The notes below the pieces were generated by a model, which saw only the letters and a list, made by a program, of their open reading frames with translations, had not been told where the DNA came from and made no database searches. From Nostoc sp. T09 (GTDB lineage Bacteria; Cyanobacteriota; Cyanobacteriia; Cyanobacteriales; Nostocaceae), in the NCBI RefSeq assembly GCF_002154695.1, contig NZ_MTAV01000078.1:1-64000 (forward strand): a DNA stretch of 64,000 nt, in the 5' to 3' direction. Shown here piece after piece: positions 1 through 9,405 of this stretch (positions within the stretch are counted from its first letter, which is position 1; each line of letters opens with the position of its first letter). A program made the translations under genes and the position numbers.

Positions 1-4
1 ATAA

Positions 5-125
5 ACCGCCGTCACCCTGGAAGGGTGCGGCTAATTGAACAAAGCCCACCTGCGTGGGCTTAGAAAATTTAGCCCACGCAGGTGGGCTTTGTACGTTAGC
101 CCCAGGCTTACAGCCTGTGGGCGGT
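5..125. repeat. Multi-arm palindromic (cloverleaf-like) intergenic repeat
   Basis: Non-coding. ACCGCC (5-10) pairs with GGCGGT (120-125) and closes three hairpin arms. Arm 1 is CACCCT-gga-AGGGTG (13-27). Arm 2 is a long perfect 22-bp palindrome (39-60 with 71-92, 10-nt loop), with a further GGCTAA/TTAGCC pair outside it (29-34 with 96-101). Arm 3 is AGGCT-tac-AGCCT (104-116). A run of T follows at 127-130. All pairings are read directly. Function is unknown: it could be a REP/MITE-type mobile repeat, a terminator or a structured RNA. Confidence 0.75.
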
Positions 126-273
126 CTTTTGGGTAAGCCAGAGAAGTTAAGTTGACACCAATGAGCAATGCTAAACCCTTACCCACGTGAGCTTTTGGGT
201 ACTCCTTGAAACTCAGGTCGCTGGGTTTTGCCTGTGTAGCCGCGATTTCCCATCGCCCGGTGTTTTTAATACA

Positions 274-1422
274 TTACGGCAGATTATTTTTCACCCAATT
301 ATGAGCAATTTTAATTCCTCGGCTTTCCATTGTTTGGACAAATAAATCTGTTGGTAGTGCCGCTTCTACAGGTGCAACTCCTGGGTTTTTCAGTTTACCT
401 TCGAGCAACAATTGGGCGATACTACCTGTGCCACAACCAGAAGCTAAAGCGGTATTTTCATGTATTAAATCTGCATAATAAAGGGCTGTTTTCCCATCTT
501 TTTGCCCTGTGACTTCTGCACGCACTGCTACCCCAATTCCTGTAAAAGGATTGGTCACATCTGTCATAAAATGACTGACATGAGAGAGAAACTCAATCAT
601 AGCTCGACGCTGCATCAACCATTTAGGGAAAATATGCGCCGCTATCCAAGTCATGTGATTATAAAAGTCGGGTACTGAACCAAATTTTGTAATTACAGTT
701 TTCACTGAAGGGAAAGAATGCGGCATGGTGAAAGTTTCTGGCATATCAAACCAGTAAACCCCAGTACGTCCATAGGGAGATGCAAAATTAATCATTTCCC
801 TCTCACTATATGGTTTAACTACTTGCCAATTGCCATTAATCCAAGCTTCAAAAGGATATTGCAAACCTAAAAAAGTTGTCCGCATAACTGTGATGCCAGC
901 ACCACCAGAACCAGAGACTAAATAACTAAGATGAATTTTTTCTGGTTTGTCGAATTGCTCAACACATTGGCGTACCATGCTGTTAGAAATGCCTGGAAAA
1001 ATTCCAGTGTTAATAATTGCCGTGACATGAGCAGCGGCAGCTTGTTCGTTATACTTTAAAGCCTTACTAGTATAAGAACGATGATCGCTGACATCTAGAT
1101 AATTAACGCCTTGTTCAATGCAAATTTGTAAAACATTAGTGTCTCGGTAGTGAAAGGGACCAGCACAGTGGATGACTAAATCGGAATTAGCGATCGCCTC
1201 GCGCAGTTTGTCCACTTCTGCCAAGTCCAACACCAAAAACTGCACCTGCGTTCCTAAAGTCCAGTTGTTTTTAGTACTGAGCCACTTGGCATCTTCGTCC
1301 CCCTCAGCCACTGGGGAACGTCCGGTAATCGTAATTTGTGCTTGGGTGTGGGTGGCCAGATCCTGAGCAACACTGCTACCAATTCTCCCCCTGCCTCCAA
1401 GAATCAAAATGCGGTTTGTCAT
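274..1422 (-). CDS. Saccharopine dehydrogenase-like NAD(P)-binding oxidoreductase
   Basis: A 382-residue protein with an N-terminal Rossmann fold: the dinucleotide-binding glycine motif GGRGRIG lies at residues 9-15, and the segment DLVIHCAGPF at 81-90 is typical of the saccharopine dehydrogenase NADP-binding family. The C-terminal part fits the family's substrate/dimerisation region. No signal peptide is seen, so it should be cytoplasmic. Family members in cyanobacteria and plastids are mostly uncharacterised, and true lysine-pathway activity should not be assumed. It stands alone, divergent from the HEAT-repeat gene at 1738. Family assignment is firm; the substrate is unknown. Confidence 0.8.
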   Translation of the reverse strand: MTNRILILGGRGRIGSSVAQDLATHTQAQITITGRSPVAEGDEDAKWLSTKNNWTLGTQVQFLVLDLAEVDKLREAIANSDLVIHCAGPFHYRDTNVLQICIEQGVNYLDVSDHRSYTSKALKYNEQAAAAHVTAIINTGIFPGISNSMVRQCVEQFDKPEKIHLSYLVSGSGGAGITVMRTTFLGLQYPFEAWINGNWQVVKPYSEREMINFASPYGRTGVYWFDMPETFTMPHSFPSVKTVITKFGSVPDFYNHMTWIAAHIFPKWLMQRRAMIEFLSHVSHFMTDVTNPFTGIGVAVRAEVTGQKDGKTALYYADLIHENTALASGCGTGSIAQLLLEGKLKNPGVAPVEAALPTDLFVQTMESRGIKIAHNWVKNNLP

Positions 1423-1607
1423 GAGTAATGCTGGTCAAAACTAGATTTATTGCACCAATTTTCAGTTCTGCTTGTCATCAGCAACAAGTAAGACCTTGCC
1501 TATGAAACAGGTAATAGTCGAGGATCTCGAAGAGAGGGGAGTGTAGGAAAGGGTGGAGAGTATGGGGAGAAATGGGACAAGAGGCAGAAGATATAACTAT
1601 TTCTTCT

Positions 1608-1640
1608 TGACAAATGACCAATGACGAATGACAAATGACC
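1608..1640. repeat. Short tandem heptamer repeat (STRR type)
   Basis: Four degenerate heptamers, TGACAAA, TGACCAA, TGACGAA and TGACAAA, follow each other in the spacer upstream of the HEAT-repeat gene. The same unit recurs at 7594-7616, 15956-16003, 28678-28744 and 49386-49425. Such heptameric repeats are a known feature of heterocystous cyanobacterial genomes. Confidence 0.8.
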
Positions 1641-1737
1641 CTCCAATCAATATATGGTTAACCCCCCAAAAATCGGGTGCCTTTATTATGAGAATTTTTG
1701 TAAAGTAAAGATAAGTAAAGAAAGTGCTTTAACCAAA

Positions 1738-2418
1738 ATGGCTGCTTTAAGCTTAGAGGAAATTTCTGTTCAGCTAGAAAGTCCGAACCTGCGCGATCGC
1801 ATGGTAGCTCTTGCCAATCTGCGCGATGTTGCGTCTGAAGATGCCGTACCTTTAATCAAAAAGGTATTGGATGACGAATCTCTGCAACTGCGATCGATGG
1901 CAATTTTTGCTTTGGGAATTAAACAGACACCAGAATGTTATTCAATTTTGGTAAAAATTTTAGAAAATGACCCAGATTATGGTATGCGTGCTGATGCTGC
2001 TGGGGCATTGGGATATCTAGGTGATGCCAGAGCCTTTGAGGTGCTAGCACGGGCGTTTTATGAAGATACTGATTGGCTAGTACGCTTTAGTGTGGCAGTT
2101 TCTCTAGGCAATATTAAAGATCCGCGTGCCCATGCCATTCTGATTCAAGCATTGGATAGTGAGGAAGTCATCTTACATCAAGCTGCGATCGCCGCGCTAG
2201 GAGAGATTAAAGACATTGAGTCTGTAGATATGATCTTGCGCTTTGCCCAGTCAGATGATTGGTTAGTGCGGCAACGTCTTGCAGAAGCCTTAGGTAATCT
2301 TCCTACTCCTAAGAGCGTCTCAGCCTTGAAATACCTAGAAAAAGATAGCCATGCTCACGTTGCTGAAGCAGCAAGAATTTCTCTTAAAAGGCTCGAAGCT
2401 ATAGACAATCAAGCCTAA
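1738..2418 (+). CDS. HEAT-repeat protein (PBS-lyase/NblB-like)
   Basis: About 226 residues made almost entirely of roughly 31-residue HEAT-like repeats, with recurring patterns such as LRSMAIFALG, MRADAAGALGYLGD, VRFSVAVSLGNIKD and VRQRLAEALGNL. This repeat type is shared by the phycobilin lyases CpcE/CpeZ and the phycobilisome-degradation factor NblB. I chose the ATG at 1738, because the 28 codons before it (an in-frame ATG exists at 1654) do not look like HEAT sequence and lack a ribosome site. The next gene is an S-type phycobiliprotein lyase on the same strand, which supports a role in phycobilisome assembly or turnover. Exact role is inferred. Confidence 0.75.
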   Translation: MAALSLEEISVQLESPNLRDRMVALANLRDVASEDAVPLIKKVLDDESLQLRSMAIFALGIKQTPECYSILVKILENDPDYGMRADAAGALGYLGDARAFEVLARAFYEDTDWLVRFSVAVSLGNIKDPRAHAILIQALDSEEVILHQAAIAALGEIKDIESVDMILRFAQSDDWLVRQRLAEALGNLPTPKSVSALKYLEKDSHAHVAEAARISLKRLEAIDNQA

Positions 2419-2583
2419 GCGCAAATCAAGGCTAACAAAGTATAAACTATAAAGGATGAATATCCCTACCGATTTACCAAGTTCTGACTTCATCCTTTAA
2501 ACTTCAGACTGCTTTAGGCAACACCTCCTGCTACCTTTTAATAAGTGGGATTTTCAGAATTTTGATGCAGAGTAGTTTCAATC

Positions 2584-3150
2584 ATGAATATAGAAGAGTT
2601 TTTTGAGTTGAGCGCTGGTAAATGGTTTTCCCATCGCACCAGTCATCATTTGGCTTTTAAGCAATCCGAAGACGGTAAGTCGGATATTACCATTGAGATG
2701 CTGCCAGCAGATCATCCAGAGGTAATCAAGCTGTGCCAACAGTACGAAATTAACCCCAGTGGTGCTTCCTGTGGTGCGAGAGTTACCTGGAACGGCACTA
2801 TGGAATGGGATGAAGAAAAACACAGTGGCTCTACTGTGTTAGTTTCAGTACCTGATGAAGATAACCCCAACCAAGGCAAGTTACTGCGGGAAATGGGTTA
2901 TGCCGAAAAAGCTCCAGTCGCCGGAAGCTATAAGATGGGCAGTGATGGTGCTTTGACACTAACTACAGAGTATGAAACTATGTGGTCTGAGGAACGCCTA
3001 TGGTTTGCTAGCCCCAACTTGCGGATGCGAGTCAGTGTCCTGAAACGCTTCGGCGGCTTTAGTATGGCTTCCTTCACATCTGAGATTCGCATGGGTGGTG
3101 GTCCAGCAAATGTGAAAACATCAGAGGCGGCTAATACAGCATCAAGTTAG
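2584..3150 (+). CDS. cpcS: Phycobiliprotein chromophore lyase, CpcS/CpeS family
   Basis: A 188-residue protein matching the S-type lyase family from the start ([20 protein letters not shown]), including the [18 protein letters not shown] and [14 protein letters not shown] segments typical of this lipocalin-like fold. Family members attach phycocyanobilin to the conserved Cys-84 site of allophycocyanin, phycocyanin-beta and related subunits; an Anabaena homologue is described as a near-universal Cys-84 lyase. The protein is cytoplasmic and acts on apo-phycobiliproteins. It follows the HEAT-repeat gene by about 165 bases and ends before a clear terminator-like hairpin. The family call is strong; the precise subclass is inferred. 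Confidence 0.88.
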   Translation: MNIEEFFELSAGKWFSHRTSHHLAFKQSEDGKSDITIEMLPADHPEVIKLCQQYEINPSGASCGARVTWNGTMEWDEEKHSGSTVLVSVPDEDNPNQGKLLREMGYAEKAPVAGSYKMGSDGALTLTTEYETMWSEERLWFASPNLRMRVSVLKRFGGFSMASFTSEIRMGGGPANVKTSEAANTASS

Positions 3151-3181
3151 TTGTATTAACGGACTTGTAATTCAACAATAT

Positions 3182-3226
3182 CCAAATGGTAGGGGCAAAA
3201 TGTTATATTGTGCCCTTACCATTTGG
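3182..3226 (+). terminator. Hairpin terminator after cpcS
   Basis: A 16-bp stem (3182-3197 with 3211-3226, one G-U type pair) with a 13-nt loop is followed by a T-rich stretch at 3234-3240. It lies 32 bases after the lyase stop codon. Confidence 0.6.
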
Positions 3227-3383
3227 TCTACTGATTTTTTATTAACTAAGCGATCGCATACAATAATCTATTACAGTGCAGCAGAAATAAACATACAATT
3301 CACAACAGCTAAAAAGCCTGAAATATAATTCTTTTAACTTTTGACTTCCAAAAAGCAGTACTAGCCCCTACCATAAAAAAAGA

Positions 3384-4808
3384 ATGAACCCAGAGAGATT
3401 GGCAAGACTGCGGGATTTATGCCGGGATGAAGCGGCATTTGAACAAATCAAGCAGATCCTGGGCGATGAAGTCCTAAAATCAGAGCATAAAATCAATCAG
3501 GCAAATTTCCAGGTACAGCGGCAAAAAGCATTATTCCGTGTAGTTACCCGCCTGCGGGAACCAATAGACTTAGAAACTATTTTTCAAGCTACGGCTACTG
3601 AAGTGCGCCAACTTTTAGCCGCAGACCGAGTGGGTATGTTTCGCTTCTACCCAGATTCCGGTTGGAATGATGGGGAATTTGTTTCTGAGGATGTAGATCC
3701 TGCTTTTCCATCTGCCATAGCGCAAAGAATCCATGACCACTGCTTTGGGGAGCGGTTTGCAATCCATTATCAGCAGGGAAGAATTCAGGCAGTTGCAGAT
3801 ATTCACACTTACGGGCTGAGTGATTGTCACATTCAGGTTCTAGCTCAATTTGAAATCAGAGCTAACTTAGTGATACCCTTGTTACAAGGTAAGAATCTTT
3901 GGGGATTGCTGTGTATTAACCAATGTCGTGCTCCACGAGAATGGCAAGCCACAGAGATTGAGTTTGCTACCGAAATTGCCAGCCATCTAGCCGTAGCTCT
4001 CCAACATGCAGAACTTCTTGCCGATGTACAAGCAGAAGTAATAGAGCGTCAGCAGGCCGAACAAGCATTACATTCCTTAAACCAGGGAATGCAACGGGCA
4101 ATGATTGAACTACAGGCAGTAAATAGAGAACTAGAAGCTTTTAGCTACTCCGTCTCTCACGATTTACGTGCCCCCTTACGCAGTATTGATGGCTTCAGCC
4201 AGGCTCTACTGGAAGACTACCAAGAGCAGCTAGACGAAACAGGACAAAACTACCTCCGGCGAATTCGGTTAGCTACTCAGCGAATGGGGCAATTGATCGA
4301 TGATCTCCTGAATCTATCCCGGTTGATGCGTAGCGAGATGCAGCTAGAACCAGTAGATCTCAGTTTGTTAGCAAAAGTAATCTACGCAGAGCTACAGGAA
4401 AGTCAGCCAGAGCGACAGGTCGATTGTGTCATTGAACCAGGACTTATAGCTCAAGGAGATAGCCGACTGTTACAAATGATGTTGACGAACTTACTTGATA
4501 ATGCCTGGAAATTTACCTCCAAGCACACCCAAGCTAAAATTGAGTTCGGCACAATGTCTCAAGAAAGCGGCATTCCCATCTACTTTGTTCGAGATGATGG
4601 TGCTGGCTTTGATATGGCCTACGCCAACAAGTTATTTGGCCCCTTCCAGCGGCTACACAGAATAGATGAATTTCCTGGAACTGGAATTGGGCTAGCCATA
4701 GTCCAAAGAATTGTGCATCGGCATGGTGGGCGAGTGTGGGCAGAAGGAGTTGTAGAACAGGGAGCTACTTTTTACTTTACATTAGTAGCAGATGAGGCTG
4801 GAGCATGA
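3384..4808 (+). CDS. Cyanobacteriochrome (DXCF-type GAF) histidine kinase
   Basis: A 474-residue soluble sensor kinase. The GAF domain (about 55-210) carries both hallmark cysteines of dual-Cys cyanobacteriochromes: the DXCF motif D118-H-C120-F and the chromophore-binding C148-H149, 28 residues apart as in the known DXCF photoreceptors. The flanking FEIRANLVIPLL and APREWQ segments fit the same class. A coiled linker leads to HisKA (SVSHDLRAPL, H259) and an HATPase domain (N-box NLLDNAWKF, GTGIGLAIV). It should bind phycocyanobilin or phycoviolobilin and sense violet/blue against green/orange light; the colours are inferred. It overlaps the next receiver gene by ATGA, so the two are translationally coupled. 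Confidence 0.87.
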   Translation: MNPERLARLRDLCRDEAAFEQIKQILGDEVLKSEHKINQANFQVQRQKALFRVVTRLREPIDLETIFQATATEVRQLLAADRVGMFRFYPDSGWNDGEFVSEDVDPAFPSAIAQRIHDHCFGERFAIHYQQGRIQAVADIHTYGLSDCHIQVLAQFEIRANLVIPLLQGKNLWGLLCINQCRAPREWQATEIEFATEIASHLAVALQHAELLADVQAEVIERQQAEQALHSLNQGMQRAMIELQAVNRELEAFSYSVSHDLRAPLRSIDGFSQALLEDYQEQLDETGQNYLRRIRLATQRMGQLIDDLLNLSRLMRSEMQLEPVDLSLLAKVIYAELQESQPERQVDCVIEPGLIAQGDSRLLQMMLTNLLDNAWKFTSKHTQAKIEFGTMSQESGIPIYFVRDDGAGFDMAYANKLFGPFQRLHRIDEFPGTGIGLAIVQRIVHRHGGRVWAEGVVEQGATFYFTLVADEAGA

Positions 4809-5248
4809 GCGTGAGCAATAAAATGATTTTACTGGTAGAAGACAATCCTGATGACGAAGCTTTAGCTATCCGAGCACTCAGGCGCAATCATATCAGTAAT
4901 GAAATAGTAGTAGCTCGCGATGGTGTAGAAGCTCTTGATTACCTATTTGGCACTGGAGTTCATACTGGCCGGGATATCAACATTAAGCCCACTGTAATTT
5001 TGTTGGATCTTAAACTACCCCGCATCGATGGCATGGAAGTATTGCGTCGTTTGCGAGGAGACAAACGCACTAGCTTGCTACCTGTAGTGATCTTGACTAC
5101 TTCCAGCGAAGAAAAAGATTTACTTAATAGTTACAGTTTGGGGTGCAACAGTTATATCCGCAAACCCGTAGATTTTATTCAATTTACGGAAGCAGTCCGA
5201 CAGTTAGGAATGTACTGGTTACTAATGAACGAAGCACCGCCCATTTAG
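4805..5248 (+). CDS. Rcp1-like single-domain response regulator
   Basis: A 147-residue stand-alone receiver. It has the acidic pair in LLVEDNPDDE, the phospho-acceptor Asp in VILLDLKLP, the T/S site in ILTTSS and the Lys in YIRKPVDF. The insertion around DYLFGTGVHTGRD and the C-terminal extension are typical of the Rcp1 family that partners phytochrome-type kinases. Its start overlaps the stop of the cyanobacteriochrome kinase (ATGA), which makes it the likely direct phosphotransfer partner. The next gene begins only 13 bases downstream, so all three probably share a transcript. Confidence 0.88.
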   Translation: MSVSNKMILLVEDNPDDEALAIRALRRNHISNEIVVARDGVEALDYLFGTGVHTGRDINIKPTVILLDLKLPRIDGMEVLRRLRGDKRTSLLPVVILTTSSEEKDLLNSYSLGCNSYIRKPVDFIQFTEAVRQLGMYWLLMNEAPPI

Positions 5249-5261
5249 AGAGTTAGTCAAG

Positions 5262-7547
5262 ATGCTCCCCCACCTGCGTGTTTTGATTGTTGAAGATTCG
5301 GAAGATGATACCCTCCTACTTGTTAGGGAGTTGCATCGCAGTGGCTATACTCTGAACTATGTTCGAGTCGATACCGCAGAGACAATGCAAGCAGCCCTAG
5401 ATCAACAATCATGGGACATAGTGATTGCAGATTACAGTCTGCCTGCCTTCAGTGGTTTAGATGCCTTGAAACTCCTCCAAAGGCGAAAGCTGGATTTACC
5501 ATTTATCATTGTCTCCGGTACTATTGGTGAAGATATTGCTGTCGCTGTCATGAAAGCTGGCGCTCATGACTATCTAATTAAAGGTAACCTCACCCGCCTT
5601 GTACCTGCGGTCGAACGAGAGTTGCGGGAAGCTGAAGAACGCTACAAACGGCATAGTGCAGAACAGGCTTTTCAAGAAAGCGAAGACCGCTTCCGCACAC
5701 TCTGCTCCTCGGCTCCTCTGGCCATTTTCCAAACTGATTCCAAAGGGCGACTTACTTACAATAATCCGTTATGGTATGAAATTTCCGGCTTCAGCGAAGA
5801 GGAGAGTTTAGGCGACGGTTGGACTCAGGCAATTCACCCGGAAGATAGAACCAAGGTTTTTCAGGATTGGGAGCGGACAGTATCTGAACAAAGTACCTGG
5901 GTTCACGAATACAGACTCTTGACGCCCCAAGGTGAGGTCAGATGGGTGCGTGCGCTTGCCAGCCCGATGTACTCCACTGAAAGCCGATTTCTGGGTCATG
6001 TAGGGACAGTTGAAGACATTACCGATCGCAAACAAGCAGCACAGAAAATCTACGAACAAGCAGCGCTGTTGGATATTTCCATAGATGCGATCGCAGTTCG
6101 TGACCTAGAAAATCATTTTTTATTTTGGAATAAAGGTGCGGAGCGCCTTTATGGATGGACGACAGCAGAAGTTTTGGGCAGAAATGCTGCTCAATTTTTG
6201 TGTAAATATGCAGAAACTTCGCCACCGTTTCCGGAAATAAAGACAATATTAGCTAAGAATGGTAAATGGCAAGGCGAGTTACAGCAATTTACAAAATATG
6301 GTCAAGAAATCATCGTCGAAAGTCGCTGGTCACTGATGCGCGATGAAGCTGGTAACCCTAAATCTATTCTGACACTCACTACCGATATTACTCAAAAAAA
6401 GCAACTCGAAGAACAATTTCTCCGCGCTCAACGGCTGGAAAGTCTAGGTACTCTTGCAAGTGGTATTGCCCACGACTTCAACAATATCCTGACTCCCATT
6501 TTGGCAATTGCTCAACTGCTACCTCTCAAACTCCCCGACTTTGATGAGAGCACTGAGCAACTGCTGCGGATACTAGAAGGAAGCGCTAGGCGAGGAGCTG
6601 ATTTAGTCCAGCAAATTCTGTCTTTTACACGAGGTGTGGAAGGCCGTCGTTCTATCGTCCAAGTGCGACATTTGCTTTCAGATGTGGCGCAGGTGGCTCA
6701 ACGCACCTTCCCCAAATTTATTGAAACCAGAACTGACATCACCCCAGATCTGTGGACAGTTTTTGCAGATGCAACTCAACTTCATCAAGTGCTAATGAAC
6801 CTATGTGTTAATGCTCGTGATGCAATGCCCGATGGCGGTATTCTGAGGATTAGTGCGGAAAACCTTTGCATTGACGAAAACTACGCTAGTATGCATGTCG
6901 ATGCTCAAGAGGGTTTTTATGTTGTCATAACGATCGCTGATACTGGCACGGGTATTCCACCAGAAATTATGGGGCGGATTTTTGAACCCTTTTTTACTAC
7001 CAAAGAAGTCGGCAAAGGAACAGGTCTAGGGCTTTCTACTGTCATGAGTATTATTAAAAGCCACAGTGGTTTTGTGACAGTTTACAGCGAGATAGGACAG
7101 GGAAGCTGTTTTAAGGTTTACTTACCGAGTAGAGAAGCTACCGAGACTAAAGCAGTTACCAATACAGAATTGCCAAGCGGTAATGGTGAATTGATTTTGG
7201 TAGTAGATGACGAAGTCTCAATTTGCCAGATCGCTAAGACTACCTTAGAAAGCCATAATTACAGGATTTTAACTGCGAGTGATGGTATTGGGGCCCTTGC
7301 ACTTTACGCTCAGCATATGGATGACATCAGCGTAGTGTTAATAGACATGATGATGCCAGTCATGGATGGTGCTAGCACAATACTCATGTTGCAACGCATG
7401 AATCCAAAGACACAAATTATTGCCATGAGTGGAATCATGGCTTATGAGGCTGCTGCTCAAAAGAAGAGCCTTGGTATCCGAGAATTCTTGCCAAAACCCT
7501 TTACAGCCCAAGTACTACTTAATACGTTACATGAGGTTCTTTCGTAA
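5262..7547 (+). CDS. Hybrid sensor kinase: REC-PAS-PAS-HisKA-HATPase-REC
   Basis: A 761-residue soluble hybrid kinase. An N-terminal receiver (about 5-125, LIVEDSEDD and [11 protein letters not shown]) is followed by two PAS domains (about 140-265 and 265-385). Next come a HisKA domain of the HDFNN type (H404 in GIAHDFNN), an HATPase ([32 protein letters not shown]), and a C-terminal receiver (VVDDE, phospho-Asp D695 in [14 protein letters not shown]). There are no membrane segments. It is third in the cyanobacteriochrome operon, so it probably receives phosphate from, or integrates with, the light-sensing pair upstream. What the PAS domains bind cannot be told from sequence. Confidence 0.88.
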   Translation: MLPHLRVLIVEDSEDDTLLLVRELHRSGYTLNYVRVDTAETMQAALDQQSWDIVIADYSLPAFSGLDALKLLQRRKLDLPFIIVSGTIGEDIAVAVMKAGAHDYLIKGNLTRLVPAVERELREAEERYKRHSAEQAFQESEDRFRTLCSSAPLAIFQTDSKGRLTYNNPLWYEISGFSEEESLGDGWTQAIHPEDRTKVFQDWERTVSEQSTWVHEYRLLTPQGEVRWVRALASPMYSTESRFLGHVGTVEDITDRKQAAQKIYEQAALLDISIDAIAVRDLENHFLFWNKGAERLYGWTTAEVLGRNAAQFLCKYAETSPPFPEIKTILAKNGKWQGELQQFTKYGQEIIVESRWSLMRDEAGNPKSILTLTTDITQKKQLEEQFLRAQRLESLGTLASGIAHDFNNILTPILAIAQLLPLKLPDFDESTEQLLRILEGSARRGADLVQQILSFTRGVEGRRSIVQVRHLLSDVAQVAQRTFPKFIETRTDITPDLWTVFADATQLHQVLMNLCVNARDAMPDGGILRISAENLCIDENYASMHVDAQEGFYVVITIADTGTGIPPEIMGRIFEPFFTTKEVGKGTGLGLSTVMSIIKSHSGFVTVYSEIGQGSCFKVYLPSREATETKAVTNTELPSGNGELILVVDDEVSICQIAKTTLESHNYRILTASDGIGALALYAQHMDDISVVLIDMMMPVMDGASTILMLQRMNPKTQIIAMSGIMAYEAAAQKKSLGIREFLPKPFTAQVLLNTLHEVLS

Positions 7548-7593
7548 GCAGGGGTGTAGGGGAGATGAGGGGAGAATAGCAATTTTACTAATG

Positions 7594-7616
7594 CCCAATG
7601 ACAAATGACAAATGAC
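7594..7616. repeat. Heptamer repeat (STRR type)
   Basis: CCCAATG, ACAAATG, ACAAATG lie in the short spacer between the convergent hybrid kinase and antiporter genes. Same family as the repeat at 1608. Confidence 0.7.
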
Positions 7617-7624
7617 TCTTAATA

Positions 7625-8923
7625 CTATTCAAATTCATCAACTGTGGCAGGAATATGAGGCTTTGTATCGTGAGCAGTATTTCGCTCATACCACTTCATT
7701 AATGGAGTGGTGCTAATTCCATGCACAATCACAGAAACTACAATTGTAGTGTAAGTTATCCAAGCAATTTGCTCAGCGGTATCACCTTTTAAGCCATTAC
7801 CAAATGCATAGGCAAGATAATATAAAGAACCAACACCACGAATGCCAAACCAGCCAAATAACCAGCGAGTTACTGGATTCAAAGTTCGACGATAGGAATT
7901 TAGAGGACGTTTGCCTATTGTACTAATCCAAACACCCACAGGTCGGATTACAAAGAATAACAACACTATCACCAACAAAGATTGAGCCGCATAATTGAGC
8001 ATTGGCTGTAATAATAATATCGATCCCAATAGCAAAATTGTCCCGACTTCTAGGAGTTTTTCCAGTCGTTCAATAAATCCTAGTTGTGCAAGTGATTTGT
8101 CTGGATTATGGTAACTACGTTGAGTAACTAAACCAGCAACAAATACAGCCAAAAACCCATAGCCATTAACTATTTCTGTCAGAGAATAAGTCAAGAAAAT
8201 AATGCTGATGGCGATAAAATCTTCCATTACATTATCGGCAGGACGTTGCTTTTGAATCTTTTTATCAAGCCAAACTACTGCTTTAGCAACAATAATTCCC
8301 ATCACTATGCCAGCAGCGATCGCCCAAATTAAATCAACTAATAACCAACTTTTCAACCAATTATTCCAGTTGCTATCTTTTAGGGCATAAATCCCAAAAT
8401 AAACGAAAGGGAATGCTAAAGCGTCATTCAAACCACCTTCCGAAGTTAAACCAAAGCGCAACTCATCTTGATCGTTGGTATCGGTTAGTTGAACTTCTGA
8501 GGCTAGAACTGGATCGGTCGGTGCAAGAATTGCTCCCAATAAAATAGCTGCACCCCAATCCAGTCCCAGAAATAATTTGCCTACAACAGCCAGAGCCAAA
8601 ATTGAAATTGGCATCAAAAACCCGATGAGGCGAGCTGTAATATCCCAAATTCCTAATTTGAGAGGCCGCACTATTTTTAAGCCACAGCTAAATACAGAAG
8701 TAATTACTACAAGTTCGGTAATATGCTCTAGAACCTCAGCATTGAATACATCATTACGGCGCAATTGAATCAGCCCAAAGCCATAAGGACCTAATAAAAT
8801 ACCAACCACTAGATAGATGAGGGCGAAGGAAAGAGGTAAACGTGAAATCCATCCAGACCCTAATGTGACTATCAGCAAAAGTAGACCAATTACCAGCAGG
8901 TCAATAATATAAATATCTACCAT
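7625..8923 (-). CDS. Cation:proton antiporter (CPA1-type, NhaP/NhaS-like)
   Basis: A polytopic membrane protein of about 432 residues with 11-13 hydrophobic segments. Its core GAILAPTDPVLASEVQ contains the conserved Asp-Pro pair of CPA1 antiporters, and GGLNDALAFPF and the GWFGIRGVGSLYYLAYA segment also fit that family. It should exchange Na+ or K+ for H+ across the plasma membrane. The reading frame opens at 8953, but I prefer the ATG at 8923 (MVDIYIIDLLVIG), which starts the first membrane segment directly; neither start has a clear ribosome site. It is convergent with the hybrid kinase gene and has no obvious operon partner. Confidence 0.82.
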   Translation of the reverse strand: MVDIYIIDLLVIGLLLLIVTLGSGWISRLPLSFALIYLVVGILLGPYGFGLIQLRRNDVFNAEVLEHITELVVITSVFSCGLKIVRPLKLGIWDITARLIGFLMPISILALAVVGKLFLGLDWGAAILLGAILAPTDPVLASEVQLTDTNDQDELRFGLTSEGGLNDALAFPFVYFGIYALKDSNWNNWLKSWLLVDLIWAIAAGIVMGIIVAKAVVWLDKKIQKQRPADNVMEDFIAISIIFLTYSLTEIVNGYGFLAVFVAGLVTQRSYHNPDKSLAQLGFIERLEKLLEVGTILLLGSILLLQPMLNYAAQSLLVIVLLFFVIRPVGVWISTIGKRPLNSYRRTLNPVTRWLFGWFGIRGVGSLYYLAYAFGNGLKGDTAEQIAWITYTTIVVSVIVHGISTTPLMKWYERNTAHDTKPHIPATVDEFE

Positions 8924-8953
8924 AGATATGAGTATAAAAAATAAGTTTCGCAT

Positions 8954-9340
8954 TGCAAGTTTAGTAGTATTGCTGATACAGCTAAATCACCCTTGGGTTG
9001 ATTTTATTTTTCTAATTTTGCGTTTAGGGGTAGATTAATCTAGTTTTACCTTACTGGCTACTATTAGTTTTGCTTGAATTGCCATCGCAACTTAACCGAC
9101 TCTCGTGCACATTCAGCAACGCAGAGATCCGCTAATTTATTTCAAAGCGAAATACCCTTAAATAGATAAGGATGAATTATAGTGATATACAAAATCCCAA
9201 ATAGCAAAAATGTATTTCTCGTATTTTTTGGAAAATAACAACGCCTTTAATACCAAATGAGAAACTCGTTAACCCTAAATTTCAATGTTTTTTTAAAAAT
9301 AAATATCACTTTTATTATATTTAACTATAAATACTGAAAA
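8954..9340. other. Intergenic, no gene recognised
   Basis: AT-rich spacer between the antiporter (transcribed leftward from its right end) and the end of the FG-GAP gene. No ORF of convincing composition was seen. AGCAACGC at 9117 resembles the end of the 103-bp palindromic element at 40847, but alone it is too short to call. Confidence 0.5.
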
Positions 9341-9369
9341 CCCTACCACCGGACAAAGAGGAGGTAGGG
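9341..9369 (-). terminator. Terminator of the FG-GAP repeat gene
   Basis: On the minus strand, CCCTACC (9369-9363) and GGTAGGG (9347-9341) form a 7-bp stem followed by TTTTC. It lies 37 bases beyond the stop codon at 9406. Confidence 0.65.
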
Positions 9370-9405
9370 ATTAAATTATTCACAACCAAATTTTTTCAAA
9401 AATAC

